The notes: generated from the letters alone by a model not told the origin. DNA of 64,000 nt from Sphingobacterium sp. PCS056 (GCF_023273895.1 NZ_CP096883.1:3162001-3226000); one strand, 5' to 3'; shown: positions 7,973 to 18,228, counted from the first letter of the stretch. A program made the numbers and translations.

Positions 7973-9655
7973 TTAGTAACCAGGGTTTTGTTCTAGCTTA
8001 TTGTTTCCAGCAATAGCTTGGTTAGGAACAGGGAAACGGTTGAGATGTAAGCTACTAGAGGGGGAGTGATCCCACCATTTTTCTGTCGTAAAGGCTTTCC
8101 ATCTGATGAGGTCAGTTCTTCTACGACCTTCTCCTATAAATTCGATACTCCATTCATCTAGAAAACGATATTTATCTATATTAGCAATTGTGACTGGATT
8201 TAAATCGATATTGTCTTTAAAATTTCTTTTTCTGACCTCATTGATCAACGTGACAGCTTTACTTTTATCTCCGATACGAAATTCACATTCGGCTAACATA
8301 TAATAGATTTCCGCTAATCGGATCACCGGCATATCTGCGCCCCATCGCAATGTATTATTAGCTAGATTTGGAATAGGAACTTTTACTAGACGAATTCCAG
8401 TATTTTCTTCGCCTTCGGACATCTTTGATGGAAGTTGAGCTACGGAGCTGTATTTTTTTCCTGGACCGACTTCTGAAAAACGTGCCACCTGATCTACAAA
8501 ATTCAAAGGCTGTTTATTATATTCTTCACCGCCAAGAATGGCTTTCCCGTCTGGAGATAGATGAGGTCCCACGATGAACATACCTTCATAATTTTCAGTA
8601 CCTAAATAGTGATAGGGGTTCTTTCGAAAATCTCCGGTAGTGAATGCTTCATAGGGCGATCCTAATTTAAAATCACTGCTGTAAAGTGTACCATCTGGTT
8701 TTCTAGAAGGAGTAAGGTGGGCACCATTATTCCCGCCCATATCTTGACTAAAATATTCACGTGTATTGTAATGGTAGAAGTCCGCATAAAACCAATTGTA
8801 TTCTAACATTTTAAATTCTGAAGGCATAGACCATATGATTTCTGGAGAACTGTTGTTTTTGAAGCCATGAACTCCATTCCAGGTTGGGTCTAATTGATAA
8901 TCACCATATTCTTTATTGATGAGCGCTTGACTTAATTTTCTACTTTCCTCATACATCGGTTTACCAATATAAGTTTCCGCATTAAAATACAATTGAGCAA
9001 GCATCGCCGCTACAGCAGCTTTTCGTATTGCCCCTTCTTCTTTATCACCAGCTTTTTTTGCAGGTAAATTATTCATAGCTGCGGTCAGTAACTTTTCAAT
9101 ATGTAAAAAGAGTTCCTGTTCCGTATTTCGAGGAAGTGACTCTTGATCTAGTGATTCAAAAATAGGCATTCCACCAAAATAGTCCAATCCTCTTAAATAG
9201 AAGTAGGAAATTAATGCATCGAGTTGAGCCATATCAGCATTTTGGCGTTCAGCAGTTAAAGCAAATTTTGTATAGTCCAATTTAGAAAGATCATTTTTGG
9301 TATCCAAAGCAAGAGCAACTCCCATGAGCGTTCCACGCCAGGTTCCCCAGATCCAACCGTCATCTGCGGTCCATTTATGATAATGATATCGTTCATTTTC
9401 TCCGCCATTATACCAATGTCTGCCCTTTGTCGTGATCGCAAAGTTGTCAGCAGTATACTCTTGTAGTCTCCAGCGATCTTCTCCCAAGTACCACTTGGCA
9501 TGTGTAAAAGGTCTAAACAAGGCTGCTTTAATATCTTTTTCACTTTTATAAAATGTTTCAGGAGTGACAGAACTATAAAATTCCTGATCTAATTTGGTAC
9601 AGCCCTGAAAGATGAGTCCTGCAGATAGTGTTAATATCGATATGTATTTTTTCAT
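7973..9655 (-). CDS. SusD/RagB family nutrient-binding outer membrane lipoprotein
   Basis: 560 residues. A lipoprotein signal peptide ends in FQGC with the acylated Cys at residue 19. The mature part matches SusD/RagB: an N-terminal TPR-rich helical region (YSSVTPETFYKSEKDIKAAL) and a C-terminal RLAEIYYMLAE helix and RRTDLIRW motif. SusD proteins sit on the cell surface and lid the SusC barrel, capturing glycans or peptides. It lies 10 bp after the SusC-like gene, with which it forms one transcription unit ending at the hairpin at 7927-7967. Confidence 0.95.
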   Translation of the reverse strand: MKKYISILTLSAGLIFQGCTKLDQEFYSSVTPETFYKSEKDIKAALFRPFTHAKWYLGEDRWRLQEYTADNFAITTKGRHWYNGGENERYHYHKWTADDGWIWGTWRGTLMGVALALDTKNDLSKLDYTKFALTAERQNADMAQLDALISYFYLRGLDYFGGMPIFESLDQESLPRNTEQELFLHIEKLLTAAMNNLPAKKAGDKEEGAIRKAAVAAMLAQLYFNAETYIGKPMYEESRKLSQALINKEYGDYQLDPTWNGVHGFKNNSSPEIIWSMPSEFKMLEYNWFYADFYHYNTREYFSQDMGGNNGAHLTPSRKPDGTLYSSDFKLGSPYEAFTTGDFRKNPYHYLGTENYEGMFIVGPHLSPDGKAILGGEEYNKQPLNFVDQVARFSEVGPGKKYSSVAQLPSKMSEGEENTGIRLVKVPIPNLANNTLRWGADMPVIRLAEIYYMLAECEFRIGDKSKAVTLINEVRKRNFKDNIDLNPVTIANIDKYRFLDEWSIEFIGEGRRRTDLIRWKAFTTEKWWDHSPSSSLHLNRFPVPNQAIAGNNKLEQNPGY

Positions 9656-9665
9656 GATTTTATTT

Positions 9666-12626
9666 TTAAAAATTAACTTGTAGACCCATCATAAAAGTTC
9701 TGGTTTTTGGATAGACATTTCTTTCTTCAAAACCAGGTTCAAGTCCATTGATGTTCACCTCCGGATCCAATCCTGTATAATTTGTAAATACAAATAAGTC
9801 CCTTGCAGTAGCATAAATACGAAGTGATTTTATCGGTTTGATTACATTGTTATTGAATGAATATCCAATATTGAGCGCGTCAACCTTTAAGAATGTGCCT
9901 TTTTCAAGCCAGTAATCACTCAATTCTTTTTCACCTTTGATATTTTTATGTTTATCGTAGGCTTCTGCCAAGACATTCTGTCCTTTCACATTAGGCAGGC
10001 TGTAGTACATATTGATCATATTAAAGACATCATGGCCTATCCAACTACGCATATAGATACTTGCATCCCAGTTTTTATAAGAGAATTGATTGTTCCAAGA
10101 TAATTGAAGCGTTGGGATCGCATTGCCCACGAAGGCTTTATCGCCAACAGTTTTACTTCGTTCTCTAACGTCAAATATATTTCCATCTTTGTCGTATAGC
10201 TGCCAGTAACCATCATCTGTAAATCCTGCAAATTTCCAGATATAAAATCTTCCTATATCTTCGCCCGGATAAAGTCTCACTGCTGATCCAGGGGAGCCTG
10301 GTGCAGGGAAGTCTTTTCGATCAGTAAATGTTTGGCTGCCCCACAGGGTATTGAGGGTGCTTTTATTATGAGAAGCCACAATACCGGTACTATACGTAAA
10401 GTGCTCCTTGGATACTGCTTTATAATTTAATTCAAATTCGTAACCTGTATTTTGCATGCTTCCAACATTCATGGTTGTTTTATCATGGATTGCTGGTGGC
10501 TGGGAGACGCTGATGTCATAAATAAGGTCATCTATTTTACGCTTATAGAAGTCAATTCTTCCGCTCAATTTATTTTCTAGAATTGAAAAATCTAGACCCA
10601 GATTATACTCTTTTTTAACTTCCCATTTGATATCAGGATTTTGATTGTGCATGACACCGTATGTTCTAAACCAATTACCATCTTGTAAGAACCAAGTATC
10701 AGCACTGTACATTCGGCTCGCTACTTTAGCGTCAAAACCTTCATTTCCGGTTTCACCATATCCTGCCCGTAATTTTAGATCATTGATAAAACTAACATCT
10801 CTTAAGAAGGGTTCTTGTGAGATACGCCATCCTGCAGATAGACCAGGAAAGAATCCCCATCTATTTTTGGGAGCAAACTTACTAGAACCCTCATAACGCG
10901 CTGTCGCAGTCAGAATATAGCGATCCAAATAAGAGTAATTGACACGACCAAAAAAAGCAGCTAATTTCACCCAAGGGTTGCGCCATGAACCCATACCTGC
11001 TCTACCTTCGACTAAGTAGCTCCCTGTTCCCATATCATTTTCTTTAATGCCATCTACAGGAAAATCAGAGTTATTGGCTGAAAATCCTTGACCATTAAAA
11101 TCTTGATAACTGTAACCTGCGACCGCATTTACCGCATGATCTGCCCATCGATTATTGTAATTAACCGTCCATTCAAATACCCGGTCATTATATTTGTTAT
11201 AGTATTGTGAAGCATTTCCATCTACACCATCCTGCCTTGATAATCGATGTTGAGCGGATCGATAATAAGTGCCATGTTCAGAATTGTTTTTCACCCCAAT
11301 TGTTGCACTTGTGGTTAGATGTTCCGTGAGATTGAGCTTTAACGTGCTATTGGCTAACAGATATTTAAATTGTTTTAAATCTGATCTCAGTTTCACTTCG
11401 GCCACCGGATTCCAATAGTCATATCCACCTACTAGAACATTAAATCCGCTGACATCATTTACATCGTAAGGAGTTTCTGTTGGATTAAGCACCATTGCCA
11501 TATTGAAAATATCATTATTGCTTCCAAAGGCTTTTGCTTCATTGTAGCTTACATTAGTGTTTAATTCAGCAAACCCGTCAAAAAACTTAAAGGATGAATT
11601 GATACGTCCACCTATTTCTTCCCTTTTAGATGTAATGGCCATACCAGTAGCATCTCTTTTTGTAAAGGTGGTGTACAGATTGGCATTTTCAGATCCACCA
11701 CTGATGTTTACCACTTGTCTATGGCTAAATGGATTGTTATTTGTCACTTCATCGTACCAATCAGTTTTGTGCCCAAGGTCATTCCCAAGGCCATATTCAA
11801 TAAATTTTTCGGCAGATAGGACTTCAGGTTTTTTGCGCACGGTTTCGATGAAATATTCTGAAGTAAAATTGACTTGTGCTTTTCCTATTTGAGGTCTTTT
11901 AGTTGTAATTAAAATAACCCCACCAGAAGCTCGAGTTCCATAAATCGCTGCGGCCGAAGCGTCTCGCAGCACATTAATCGATTCAATGTCTTCCTTAGCA
12001 ACCGAATTGATATCACCACCAGGTACACCATCAATCACAACCAAAGGACCCTGAGATGCATTGACTGAATTAACACCTCGTAGTTGCAAGGAAATTCCCG
12101 CGTTGGGATCAGTCCCGTTGGTCGAGATGACGCTTAGCCCTGGAACTTTTCCTTGGATAGCAAGTAATGGTGATACCGTACCTGCGACCATGTCTTTTTG
12201 TTTGATGGTGGATACAGCACTTGTAAGTTCTTTTTTATCGATGGTACCATAACCTACTACGACAGCTTCTTCTAAGCTTTGTGCTACCGATATCATTTTG
12301 ATATTGAGGGTGGTTTCGCCATTATATCGAACCTCTTGTGTTGTAAATCCGATCATATGGATGGAGATCACTTCATTTTTTTTGACATTGTTCAATTTGA
12401 AAATACCATTCTGGTCCGAAGCGGTACTTTTTGGAGTACCTTTGACATGAATCGTGGCTCCGGCTAAAGGGTTTCCAGCTTCATCGGTGATACTACCGCT
12501 AAGTACTGACTGCAACTCATTACTGTACTGGTTCATAGGCGATGCCATAGATGTGATCGCGTAAAAATTGGTACTAAACAGCAATAATTTGGTAGCTACT
12601 TTAAAATTGTTGATTTTAAATTTCAT
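9666..12626 (-). CDS. SusC/RagA family TonB-dependent receptor
   Basis: 986 residues. After an N-terminal signal peptide (about residues 1-28) there is a carboxypeptidase-like regulatory domain (SGSITDEAGNPLAGATIHVKG), then a TonB plug (EEAVVVGYGTIDKKELTSAV; the SusC signature GGVILITTKR near residue 240) and a 22-strand-type barrel to the C-terminus (TRTFMMGLQVNF). It imports a ligand delivered by the adjacent SusD partner using TonB energy. No sigma/anti-sigma pair or hybrid sensor is next to it. The substrate cannot be inferred because no glycan-degrading enzyme or peptidase adjoins the pair. Confidence 0.95.
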   Translation of the reverse strand: MKFKINNFKVATKLLLFSTNFYAITSMASPMNQYSNELQSVLSGSITDEAGNPLAGATIHVKGTPKSTASDQNGIFKLNNVKKNEVISIHMIGFTTQEVRYNGETTLNIKMISVAQSLEEAVVVGYGTIDKKELTSAVSTIKQKDMVAGTVSPLLAIQGKVPGLSVISTNGTDPNAGISLQLRGVNSVNASQGPLVVIDGVPGGDINSVAKEDIESINVLRDASAAAIYGTRASGGVILITTKRPQIGKAQVNFTSEYFIETVRKKPEVLSAEKFIEYGLGNDLGHKTDWYDEVTNNNPFSHRQVVNISGGSENANLYTTFTKRDATGMAITSKREEIGGRINSSFKFFDGFAELNTNVSYNEAKAFGSNNDIFNMAMVLNPTETPYDVNDVSGFNVLVGGYDYWNPVAEVKLRSDLKQFKYLLANSTLKLNLTEHLTTSATIGVKNNSEHGTYYRSAQHRLSRQDGVDGNASQYYNKYNDRVFEWTVNYNNRWADHAVNAVAGYSYQDFNGQGFSANNSDFPVDGIKENDMGTGSYLVEGRAGMGSWRNPWVKLAAFFGRVNYSYLDRYILTATARYEGSSKFAPKNRWGFFPGLSAGWRISQEPFLRDVSFINDLKLRAGYGETGNEGFDAKVASRMYSADTWFLQDGNWFRTYGVMHNQNPDIKWEVKKEYNLGLDFSILENKLSGRIDFYKRKIDDLIYDISVSQPPAIHDKTTMNVGSMQNTGYEFELNYKAVSKEHFTYSTGIVASHNKSTLNTLWGSQTFTDRKDFPAPGSPGSAVRLYPGEDIGRFYIWKFAGFTDDGYWQLYDKDGNIFDVRERSKTVGDKAFVGNAIPTLQLSWNNQFSYKNWDASIYMRSWIGHDVFNMINMYYSLPNVKGQNVLAEAYDKHKNIKGEKELSDYWLEKGTFLKVDALNIGYSFNNNVIKPIKSLRIYATARDLFVFTNYTGLDPEVNINGLEPGFEERNVYPKTRTFMMGLQVNF

Positions 12627-13155
12627 AAGCTAAAATGTTTATAAGAGGTGTTTAAAATTATTGGTGAAGATTATTTCGAGTATAATCCGTTCGATATTGA
12701 AGTCAATATGCCGTAGCAATAATAGGAGCTTATTAAGTATATAATAATTATCATAGTTGGTTTGGTTATAATCCTCAAATTGAGAAATTTTTAAACCTTA
12801 AACCTTATGGTGAGACATTTTGATATGATTATGAGACGATTTGCTTATGTTTTATCTTTTTAAGTAAAAAAGTATAAATTTATAAGAAAATAAGATTAAT
12901 CTCACTTTTTGTATTTGATGGTACTAATCTCGTGTGTTAAATATTGTTATTGGATTAAGAACAAGCATTATGGTCTGCTTATTTCAAATTATGATTGCGT
13001 AATTTAAAGTTGATTGGAGAAAAATTTAAATGTACAACTGGATTGTATTTCTATGTTTAAGGAGTCTACAGATCAATTGTGTTTATTAAAGGGAAATAGA
13101 CTTTTAGAAAAATAAAAACCATGATCATTTAGATCTGATAATGTCTTCACGTCAT
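12627..13155. other. Intergenic, SusC upstream region
   Basis: About 530 AT-rich bases between the SusC start and the end of the DUF2809 gene. It must hold the SusCD promoter, but I cannot fix a convincing -33/-7 pair. A 33-codon open stretch on the plus strand (13014-13115, TTG start) is coding-like but too short and unsupported to call. Confidence 0.4.
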
Positions 13156-13551
13156 TTACATTTTTTTTGGTGGATCAATCATACCTTTTTTATTATCCAA
13201 TAAGAAAGCAAGAGTAGCGCCAGCGATATAACCTATTAAATCTGACCATAGAAATCCTTGTCCAAATATTAGACGAAGTACTGGGTTATTTCTGATATAG
13301 ATCAAAAAGGGAATTTGTACCAATTGCAAGCATTCAATGAAAAAACAAAAAACAAGCGCTATTGTAATGGAGAATAAATTTGAACGATCATAAAATAGTA
13401 ACCTACAGAACCAGTAGACCATCACAGCATAAAGTATATCACCCGTTACAGCTGGAATAAAGGTCAATTTTCTAGAAGCTAAGCCTACTATTATTGTTGT
13501 TATAGCAAGCAAAAGATATCTTATCTTTTTATTTCTCAGGTTAGTTATCAT
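13156..13551 (-). CDS. DUF2809 family membrane protein
   Basis: 131 residues with four predicted membrane segments (about 11-28, 33-50, 57-78, 100-120). Between the third and fourth lies the conserved ECLQLVQIPFL...NPVLRLIFGQGFLWSDLI pattern, which is typical of DUF2809 proteins. Function unknown. It is divergent from the Crp-type regulator, with about 190 bp between them. Length and topology match the family. Confidence 0.8.
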   Translation of the reverse strand: MITNLRNKKIRYLLLAITTIIVGLASRKLTFIPAVTGDILYAVMVYWFCRLLFYDRSNLFSITIALVFCFFIECLQLVQIPFLIYIRNNPVLRLIFGQGFLWSDLIGYIAGATLAFLLDNKKGMIDPPKKM

Positions 13552-13745
13552 GAATGATTGCGATTACTTTTTTTTGATATTAACGTCAAGAATTTTTAAT
13601 TACTATCCTTGTAAACCTCTCTTAGGCTGATCTTAATTGCGAAAGTAGTTAAATATTTCGGAGAAGTGAATAAGTTGTACAATAGAACTTGAGTAGTGAG
13701 AGTAGGAACAATTGTGTACTTTAGCCAATAGCAATACAATTGACT

Positions 13746-14318
13746 ATGGATGATTTTTTGAAACAGGTAAATTCTTATTACCCCCTTTCAGAGCAAACAG
13801 CTGATGCTGTTAAAGCTATTTGCAAAATACAATCTTTCAAAAAGAATGATTTAATCTTAAGCGCGGGTGATAGGGCACGATATTATTATTTCATCCGCAA
13901 AGGTTTGTTGGGGTATTATACTGTTGATGACGATGGTCATGCTATTTTCAAAATGTTTTTTGAAGAAAGTAGCTTTGTTGCTTCTACCTCGGCGATCATT
14001 GAAAATAAACCCAGTACCTTTAGTATCGTCGCTTTAGAAGATTGTGAATTAGTGATGTATCCTGCTCAAGCTTTCCGTGAGCTACTGGTCAAACATCATG
14101 ATTTGGCATTGTTTCAAATTCATTATTTAGAGAAAAATTGGGTTGTGAAGAAGGAACCTTTAGAAATTGGTCTAAAATGGGATACAGCAAAAATCCGTTA
14201 CATTAAACTCTATGAAAATCAGAAATTATATCAACGACTTAAACAACATCATATTGCTTCCTATTTAGGTATTACACCAACTCAATTAAGCCGCATACGT
14301 AAAGAGTTAAATTTCTAA
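13746..14318 (+). CDS. Crp/Fnr family transcriptional regulator
   Basis: 190 residues from the ATG at 13746; a TTG two codons upstream is less likely. The N-terminal cyclic-nucleotide-binding fold is recognisable (LILSAGDRARYYYFIRKGLLG and the later FFEESSFVASTSAI). The C-terminal winged HTH reads IASYLGITPTQLSRIRKELN. There are no Fe-S cysteines, and the conserved cAMP-contact residues are not obvious, as is usual for these short Bacteroidota Crp-like proteins. The next gene, a secreted esterase, begins 71 bp downstream and may be linked with it. Confidence 0.9.
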   Translation: MDDFLKQVNSYYPLSEQTADAVKAICKIQSFKKNDLILSAGDRARYYYFIRKGLLGYYTVDDDGHAIFKMFFEESSFVASTSAIIENKPSTFSIVALEDCELVMYPAQAFRELLVKHHDLALFQIHYLEKNWVVKKEPLEIGLKWDTAKIRYIKLYENQKLYQRLKQHHIASYLGITPTQLSRIRKELNF

Positions 14319-14389
14319 TTTCTCAACATATGTAAACGTTTTTCATCTTTTGAACCTAGACCTTTGTCCTGGATTAAAATAAAAAGAAG

Positions 14390-15211
14390 ATGAAAAAAAC
14401 AGCAATGACATGCTTTATTTTTGTAATTATACTACCTGTTTTTGGACAACAGATTATCCATGAGCAAGTATATAGTGCAAAAATGCAAAAGAAAGTTCCG
14501 GTAGTCATCATCACGCCTGACATCGTAGAAGGGAAAAGCTATAAAACGGTTTATATTTTACATGGCTATAGTGGCAATTCCGAAAGAACTTATCAGCGGG
14601 ACATACCCGATTTAATCACAAAATCGCAGTCTTTTCAAACCATCTATATTTTACCTGATGGTCATTTTAACAGCTGGTATGTCGATAGCCCAATTGATCG
14701 CGGATCTCAGTATCAAACTTTTATAGGAGATGAATTGGTGAAGTATGTAGACGCTCATTATCCAGTCGTTTCTAATAGGGCAAATAGGGGTATTTTGGGA
14801 TGGAGTATGGGTGGTTATGGTGCAATTAATATAGGTGTTACCTTTTCACATGTATTTTCTCTAGTGGGGAGTTCATGTGGCGCATTGGATTTTGCCCAAT
14901 TTGGTGAAGCCTATCATCAATATCAAGTTGATCAAGTTTTAGGTGCATATCAACAATTAGATCGATCATATTTAACTTCCAATAAGATTGGGAAAATGAA
15001 AAGTGCAGATCAGTTTTATATTTTAGACTGCGGTATTGAGGATGACCAGATGATCGGTATGAATAGAAGCTTTCATAATCAATTGATAGAGGCACATGTG
15101 GACCATATTTATCAAGAATCAAAGGGTGCTCATGATACCTCTTATTGGAGCAGATCGCTTTCTAATCAATTAGCCTTATTTGAAAACTACTTTTATTATG
15201 AAAAATTTTAG
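14390..15211 (+). CDS. Secreted alpha/beta-hydrolase esterase (EstA/S-formylglutathione hydrolase-like)
   Basis: 273 residues with a signal peptide (about 1-19, ending VFGQ). The fold is the esterase D/tributyrin esterase group: YILHGYSGN for the oxyanion loop, nucleophile Ser139 in LGWSMGGYGA, an acidic residue in the ILDCGIEDD region, and the catalytic His in GAHDTSYW. It should hydrolyse small acyl esters in the periplasm or outside the cell. Its 3' end overlaps the downstream transporter start by 14 bp, so the two are translationally linked. Confidence 0.88.
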   Translation: MKKTAMTCFIFVIILPVFGQQIIHEQVYSAKMQKKVPVVIITPDIVEGKSYKTVYILHGYSGNSERTYQRDIPDLITKSQSFQTIYILPDGHFNSWYVDSPIDRGSQYQTFIGDELVKYVDAHYPVVSNRANRGILGWSMGGYGAINIGVTFSHVFSLVGSSCGALDFAQFGEAYHQYQVDQVLGAYQQLDRSYLTSNKIGKMKSADQFYILDCGIEDDQMIGMNRSFHNQLIEAHVDHIYQESKGAHDTSYWSRSLSNQLALFENYFYYEKF

Positions 15212-16085
15212 AGCAGTTATCTATGTGCTATTAGGAGCCATTAGTTATGGATTATTGGCGACCATTGTCAAATACGCAAATGGTTTAGGTATAGGAACAA
15301 GCGCACTTACATTTTGGCAATTTTTTATCGGATTTATATTTTTATTAGGGCTAGACTTAATTTGGAAAAAAAGATCAAGTGAGGCGAACATAGTAGTATC
15401 TTTTAAATCAAAGTCAACGTTGCTGCTTTGGGGAACTTCGCTTGGACTTACCACCACGCTATACTATCTATCGATTCAATATGTTCCAGTATCCGTAGGG
15501 ATTATACTGCTTATGCAGTCCATTTGGATTAGTCTTATTGTTGAAGTTGTCGTTCATAAAAAAAGACCAAATACGACTAAGATTATCGGTGTGATCATCG
15601 TTTTGATTGGTACAGTGCTTGCAACAAACATTTTTGATGCGGAGCTTAACCTCAGTTTAAAAGGTCTTTTATTGGGGCTAGGGGCAGGAGCTTTCTATAC
15701 GTTATCACTCTTTGCCTCAAGTTCTGTGGCCTTGGATGTGCCTAGTCATATCCGAAGCAAATATTTAGTTATGGGAGGTTTACTTTTGATTATTATGTTT
15801 TGGAATATCAGTATTGTTCAACAAATGACTTTAGATAGTTTATATTGGGGAATTGTGATTGCTATTTTTGGGACTATTTTACCACCGCTTCTTTTCACGA
15901 AAGGTATTCCACAGGTCGGAATTTCGTTGGGTAATATTTTCGCTAGTCTGGAAATTCCTGTATCGATTCTATCAGCAGTTATCATTTTACATGAGTCTGT
16001 TGTCATGGTTCAATGGACTGGGATCACATTGATTTTGTTTGCAATTGTATTGATGAATAAAAAAATAAAAACTGGTCTTAAATGA
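15198..16085 (+). CDS. EamA/DMT family transporter
   Basis: 295 residues from the ATG at 15198; the frame extends to a TTG at 15180, but the ATG gives the usual short cytosolic start. There are ten hydrophobic segments in two EamA repeats of five, with the typical GLTTTLYYLSIQYVPVSVGI motif in the first half and IFASLEIPVSILSAVIILHE in the second. Drug/metabolite transporters of this type export amino acids or metabolites; the substrate is unknown. The start codon lies inside the end of the esterase gene (14-bp overlap). Confidence 0.9.
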   Translation: MKNFRAVIYVLLGAISYGLLATIVKYANGLGIGTSALTFWQFFIGFIFLLGLDLIWKKRSSEANIVVSFKSKSTLLLWGTSLGLTTTLYYLSIQYVPVSVGIILLMQSIWISLIVEVVVHKKRPNTTKIIGVIIVLIGTVLATNIFDAELNLSLKGLLLGLGAGAFYTLSLFASSSVALDVPSHIRSKYLVMGGLLLIIMFWNISIVQQMTLDSLYWGIVIAIFGTILPPLLFTKGIPQVGISLGNIFASLEIPVSILSAVIILHESVVMVQWTGITLILFAIVLMNKKIKTGLK

Positions 16086-16100
16086 TGATGATGCAGTCTA

Positions 16101-16139
16101 ATCATAGATACGTTTGTATGTTACAAACGTATCTATGAT
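16101..16139. repeat. Perfect 18-bp inverted repeat between convergent genes
   Basis: Arms 16101-16118 and 16122-16139 with a 3-base centre. It lies between the convergent EamA and aldehyde dehydrogenase genes. There is no adjacent T-run on either strand, so it is either a weak bidirectional terminator or an mRNA 3' stabilising hairpin. Confidence 0.6.
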
Positions 16140-16243
16140 GATATATATTGAATCAGAAATAGTTAGATAAAGATTCTTATTTTTTTTAAACAAATTAAAT
16201 TTTATTAGTTTAACCATGATGAAGTCCGCTATTACGTTCTATT

Positions 16244-17608
16244 TTAAAGCAATCTTTTTATCCATTTTAATTTTGTATCCGTGTACGGAGGATATTTAAT
16301 ATTGGGTTCACCCCATGTCGCTTTTTTTAGTACTGATTTTTGATGTGTGAAACAATGGAATCCAGCTTCACCATGATAGTTTCCGATACCTGAATTTCCC
16401 ACACCACCAAAGGGAAGAGATTCATTGGCGACGTGCATAATTGTATCATTGATACATCCGCCGCCAAAAGATAAGAATTCCAGAAACATTTCTTTTTCTG
16501 ATGATTCGTTACTGAATAAATAAGCCGACAGTGGCTTTTCTTGTTGTGTAATGATTTGATAAGTTTGCTCTAGATCGATGTACGTCAATATAGGTAGGAT
16601 GGGACCAAATATTTCTTCCTGCATCACTTGATCTTCCCAACTGACATCAGTCATAATTGTAGGTGCAAAATGCAACGTTTCAGAATTATTTTTTCCGCTG
16701 ATATAAGCGATCTTATCTTTATTGATCATCTGCTCAAGACGGTCATAATTGCGTCTATTGATGATGCTGACATAGTGATCTGAATTTTCAGTATAGCGTA
16801 CTTCTTCTAATACTATTTTGATCATTTGCAATACCTGATCTTGGATAGACTCATGTACATATAGGTAATCTGGAGCGATACAGGTCTGTCCGCTATTGAG
16901 AAATTTCCCCCATATCAAGCGTTTAACAGCCACTTTTAGATCTGCCGAGGGGGTTATGATCGCTGGTGATTTACCTCCTAGTTCCAATGTGACTGGACAC
17001 AAATGTTTAGCAGCAGCTTGATACACGATTTTACCGACTTTAGGACTTCCTGTAAAGAAAATTTTATCATAACGCAGTTCCAAAAGAGCGGTAGTTTCCG
17101 GTATGCCACCCTTGATTACATAGAGATACTCTTTTGGGAAATTTTTATTGATTAGCTCTTCCATGAGTAGCATAGTCTGTTCAGGTAGTTCACTTGGTTT
17201 GATCATAGCGGTATTTCCTCCTGCTATTGCACTGACCAGCGGCGCTAGTGTTAATTGGTATGGATAATTCCATGCTCCTATAATGAGTGTATTCCCTAAT
17301 GGATCTGAATATCGATAACTCTTTCCGGGCAGATTTGCTAAATTTGTGCGAACTCGTTTTGGTTTCGCCAGTTGATCGAGGTGCTTTAAATAAAAGTCTA
17401 TTTCTGAATAGATAATAGTCAGTTCATTGGTATAAGTTTCGAAAGGAGATTTTCGAAAATCTTTGTAAATGGCATTATAGCATTTTTCTTCGTTGGATTT
17501 AAGTAGTTCCTTTAATTTGGAGAGTTGTTGTTTTCTGAAATTAATAGATCTGGTCGCTCCTGACAGGAAGAATTGTCGTTGAGACTTATGTATCTGTTGT
17601 AAATCCAT
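16244..17608 (-). CDS. NAD(P)-dependent aldehyde dehydrogenase (class 3-like)
   Basis: 454 residues, the short form typical of ALDH3/coniferyl-aldehyde dehydrogenase relatives. Catalytic elements are intact: Asn114 in GAWNYPYQ, the cofactor motif FFTGSPKVGK, the general base Glu209 in LELGGKSP, and nucleophile Cys243 in NSGQTCIAPDY. The C-terminus shows the conserved PFGGVGNSGIGNYHG. It oxidises aldehydes to acids. A glutathione peroxidase gene precedes it by 32 bp on the same strand, suggesting a small detoxification operon against peroxides and lipid-derived aldehydes. Confidence 0.94.
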   Translation of the reverse strand: MDLQQIHKSQRQFFLSGATRSINFRKQQLSKLKELLKSNEEKCYNAIYKDFRKSPFETYTNELTIIYSEIDFYLKHLDQLAKPKRVRTNLANLPGKSYRYSDPLGNTLIIGAWNYPYQLTLAPLVSAIAGGNTAMIKPSELPEQTMLLMEELINKNFPKEYLYVIKGGIPETTALLELRYDKIFFTGSPKVGKIVYQAAAKHLCPVTLELGGKSPAIITPSADLKVAVKRLIWGKFLNSGQTCIAPDYLYVHESIQDQVLQMIKIVLEEVRYTENSDHYVSIINRRNYDRLEQMINKDKIAYISGKNNSETLHFAPTIMTDVSWEDQVMQEEIFGPILPILTYIDLEQTYQIITQQEKPLSAYLFSNESSEKEMFLEFLSFGGGCINDTIMHVANESLPFGGVGNSGIGNYHGEAGFHCFTHQKSVLKKATWGEPNIKYPPYTDTKLKWIKRLL

Positions 17609-17640
17609 ATATTTAATGTGTGTAGTCTCTATTGCTGTTT

Positions 17641-18228
17641 TTAATTTTCGACTGCTTTTATAAACTCAGTATCCATAGGGGAAATACTTGGCCCAAAATA
17701 ATGGGTTAGATTTCCATTCTCATCAACGATATATTTGCTGAAATTCCAATCTGGTGCATGATCATTCCATCCATTGCATGAGGCATTTGTCAACCATTGA
17801 AATACGCGATGCTGTGCGCTGTTTTTGATGACAGTAGTTTTTTTGGCAACAGGAAATGTAAGTCCAAAATTTAACTGACAAAATTGTGTAATTTCAGCAT
17901 CATTACCTTTTTCTTGACTACCAAAATCATTAGCTGGAACAGCAATTATAGCAACTCGATCACCTAATTTTTCATGTAATCGTTGGAGCTCTTCATATTG
18001 ACGGGTATAACCACAGTCAGATGCTGTGTTTACCAATATTACTTTTTTTCCTTTAAGATAGGAAAAATCTAATTTTTGACCATTGCTTTTTATTATATTT
18101 AAATGGTAAAATGACTCCGGAGTTCCTTTTTCGGGTTTGTTGTAACGCATTATCCCCATCTTTCCTGATTTGGAAATCTTTTTGATCACAGGGTATAGGA
18201 TATGCATTATTTTTTGCTTTAAATTCAT
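17641..18228 (-). CDS. Glutathione peroxidase family protein
   Basis: 195 residues. The peroxidatic site is VNTASDCGYTRQYEEL with Cys72 in place of selenocysteine. The conserved PANDFGSQE (Gln/Asn partner) and the DWNFSKY tryptophan motif are present, completing the catalytic tetrad. The N-terminus has a roughly 35-residue basic extension without a clear signal peptide. Cys-type bacterial members usually take electrons from thioredoxin rather than glutathione; that is family knowledge, not visible here. It is the first gene of a two-gene unit with the aldehyde dehydrogenase. Confidence 0.93.
   Translation of the reverse strand: MNLKQKIMHILYPVIKKISKSGKMGIMRYNKPEKGTPESFYHLNIIKSNGQKLDFSYLKGKKVILVNTASDCGYTRQYEELQRLHEKLGDRVAIIAVPANDFGSQEKGNDAEITQFCQLNFGLTFPVAKKTTVIKNSAQHRVFQWLTNASCNGWNDHAPDWNFSKYIVDENGNLTHYFGPSISPMDTEFIKAVEN

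Noticed and set aside
13014..13115. 33-codon plus-strand frame in the SusC upstream gap
   Set aside because: TTG start, very short, no similarity to any known protein that I can recognise.
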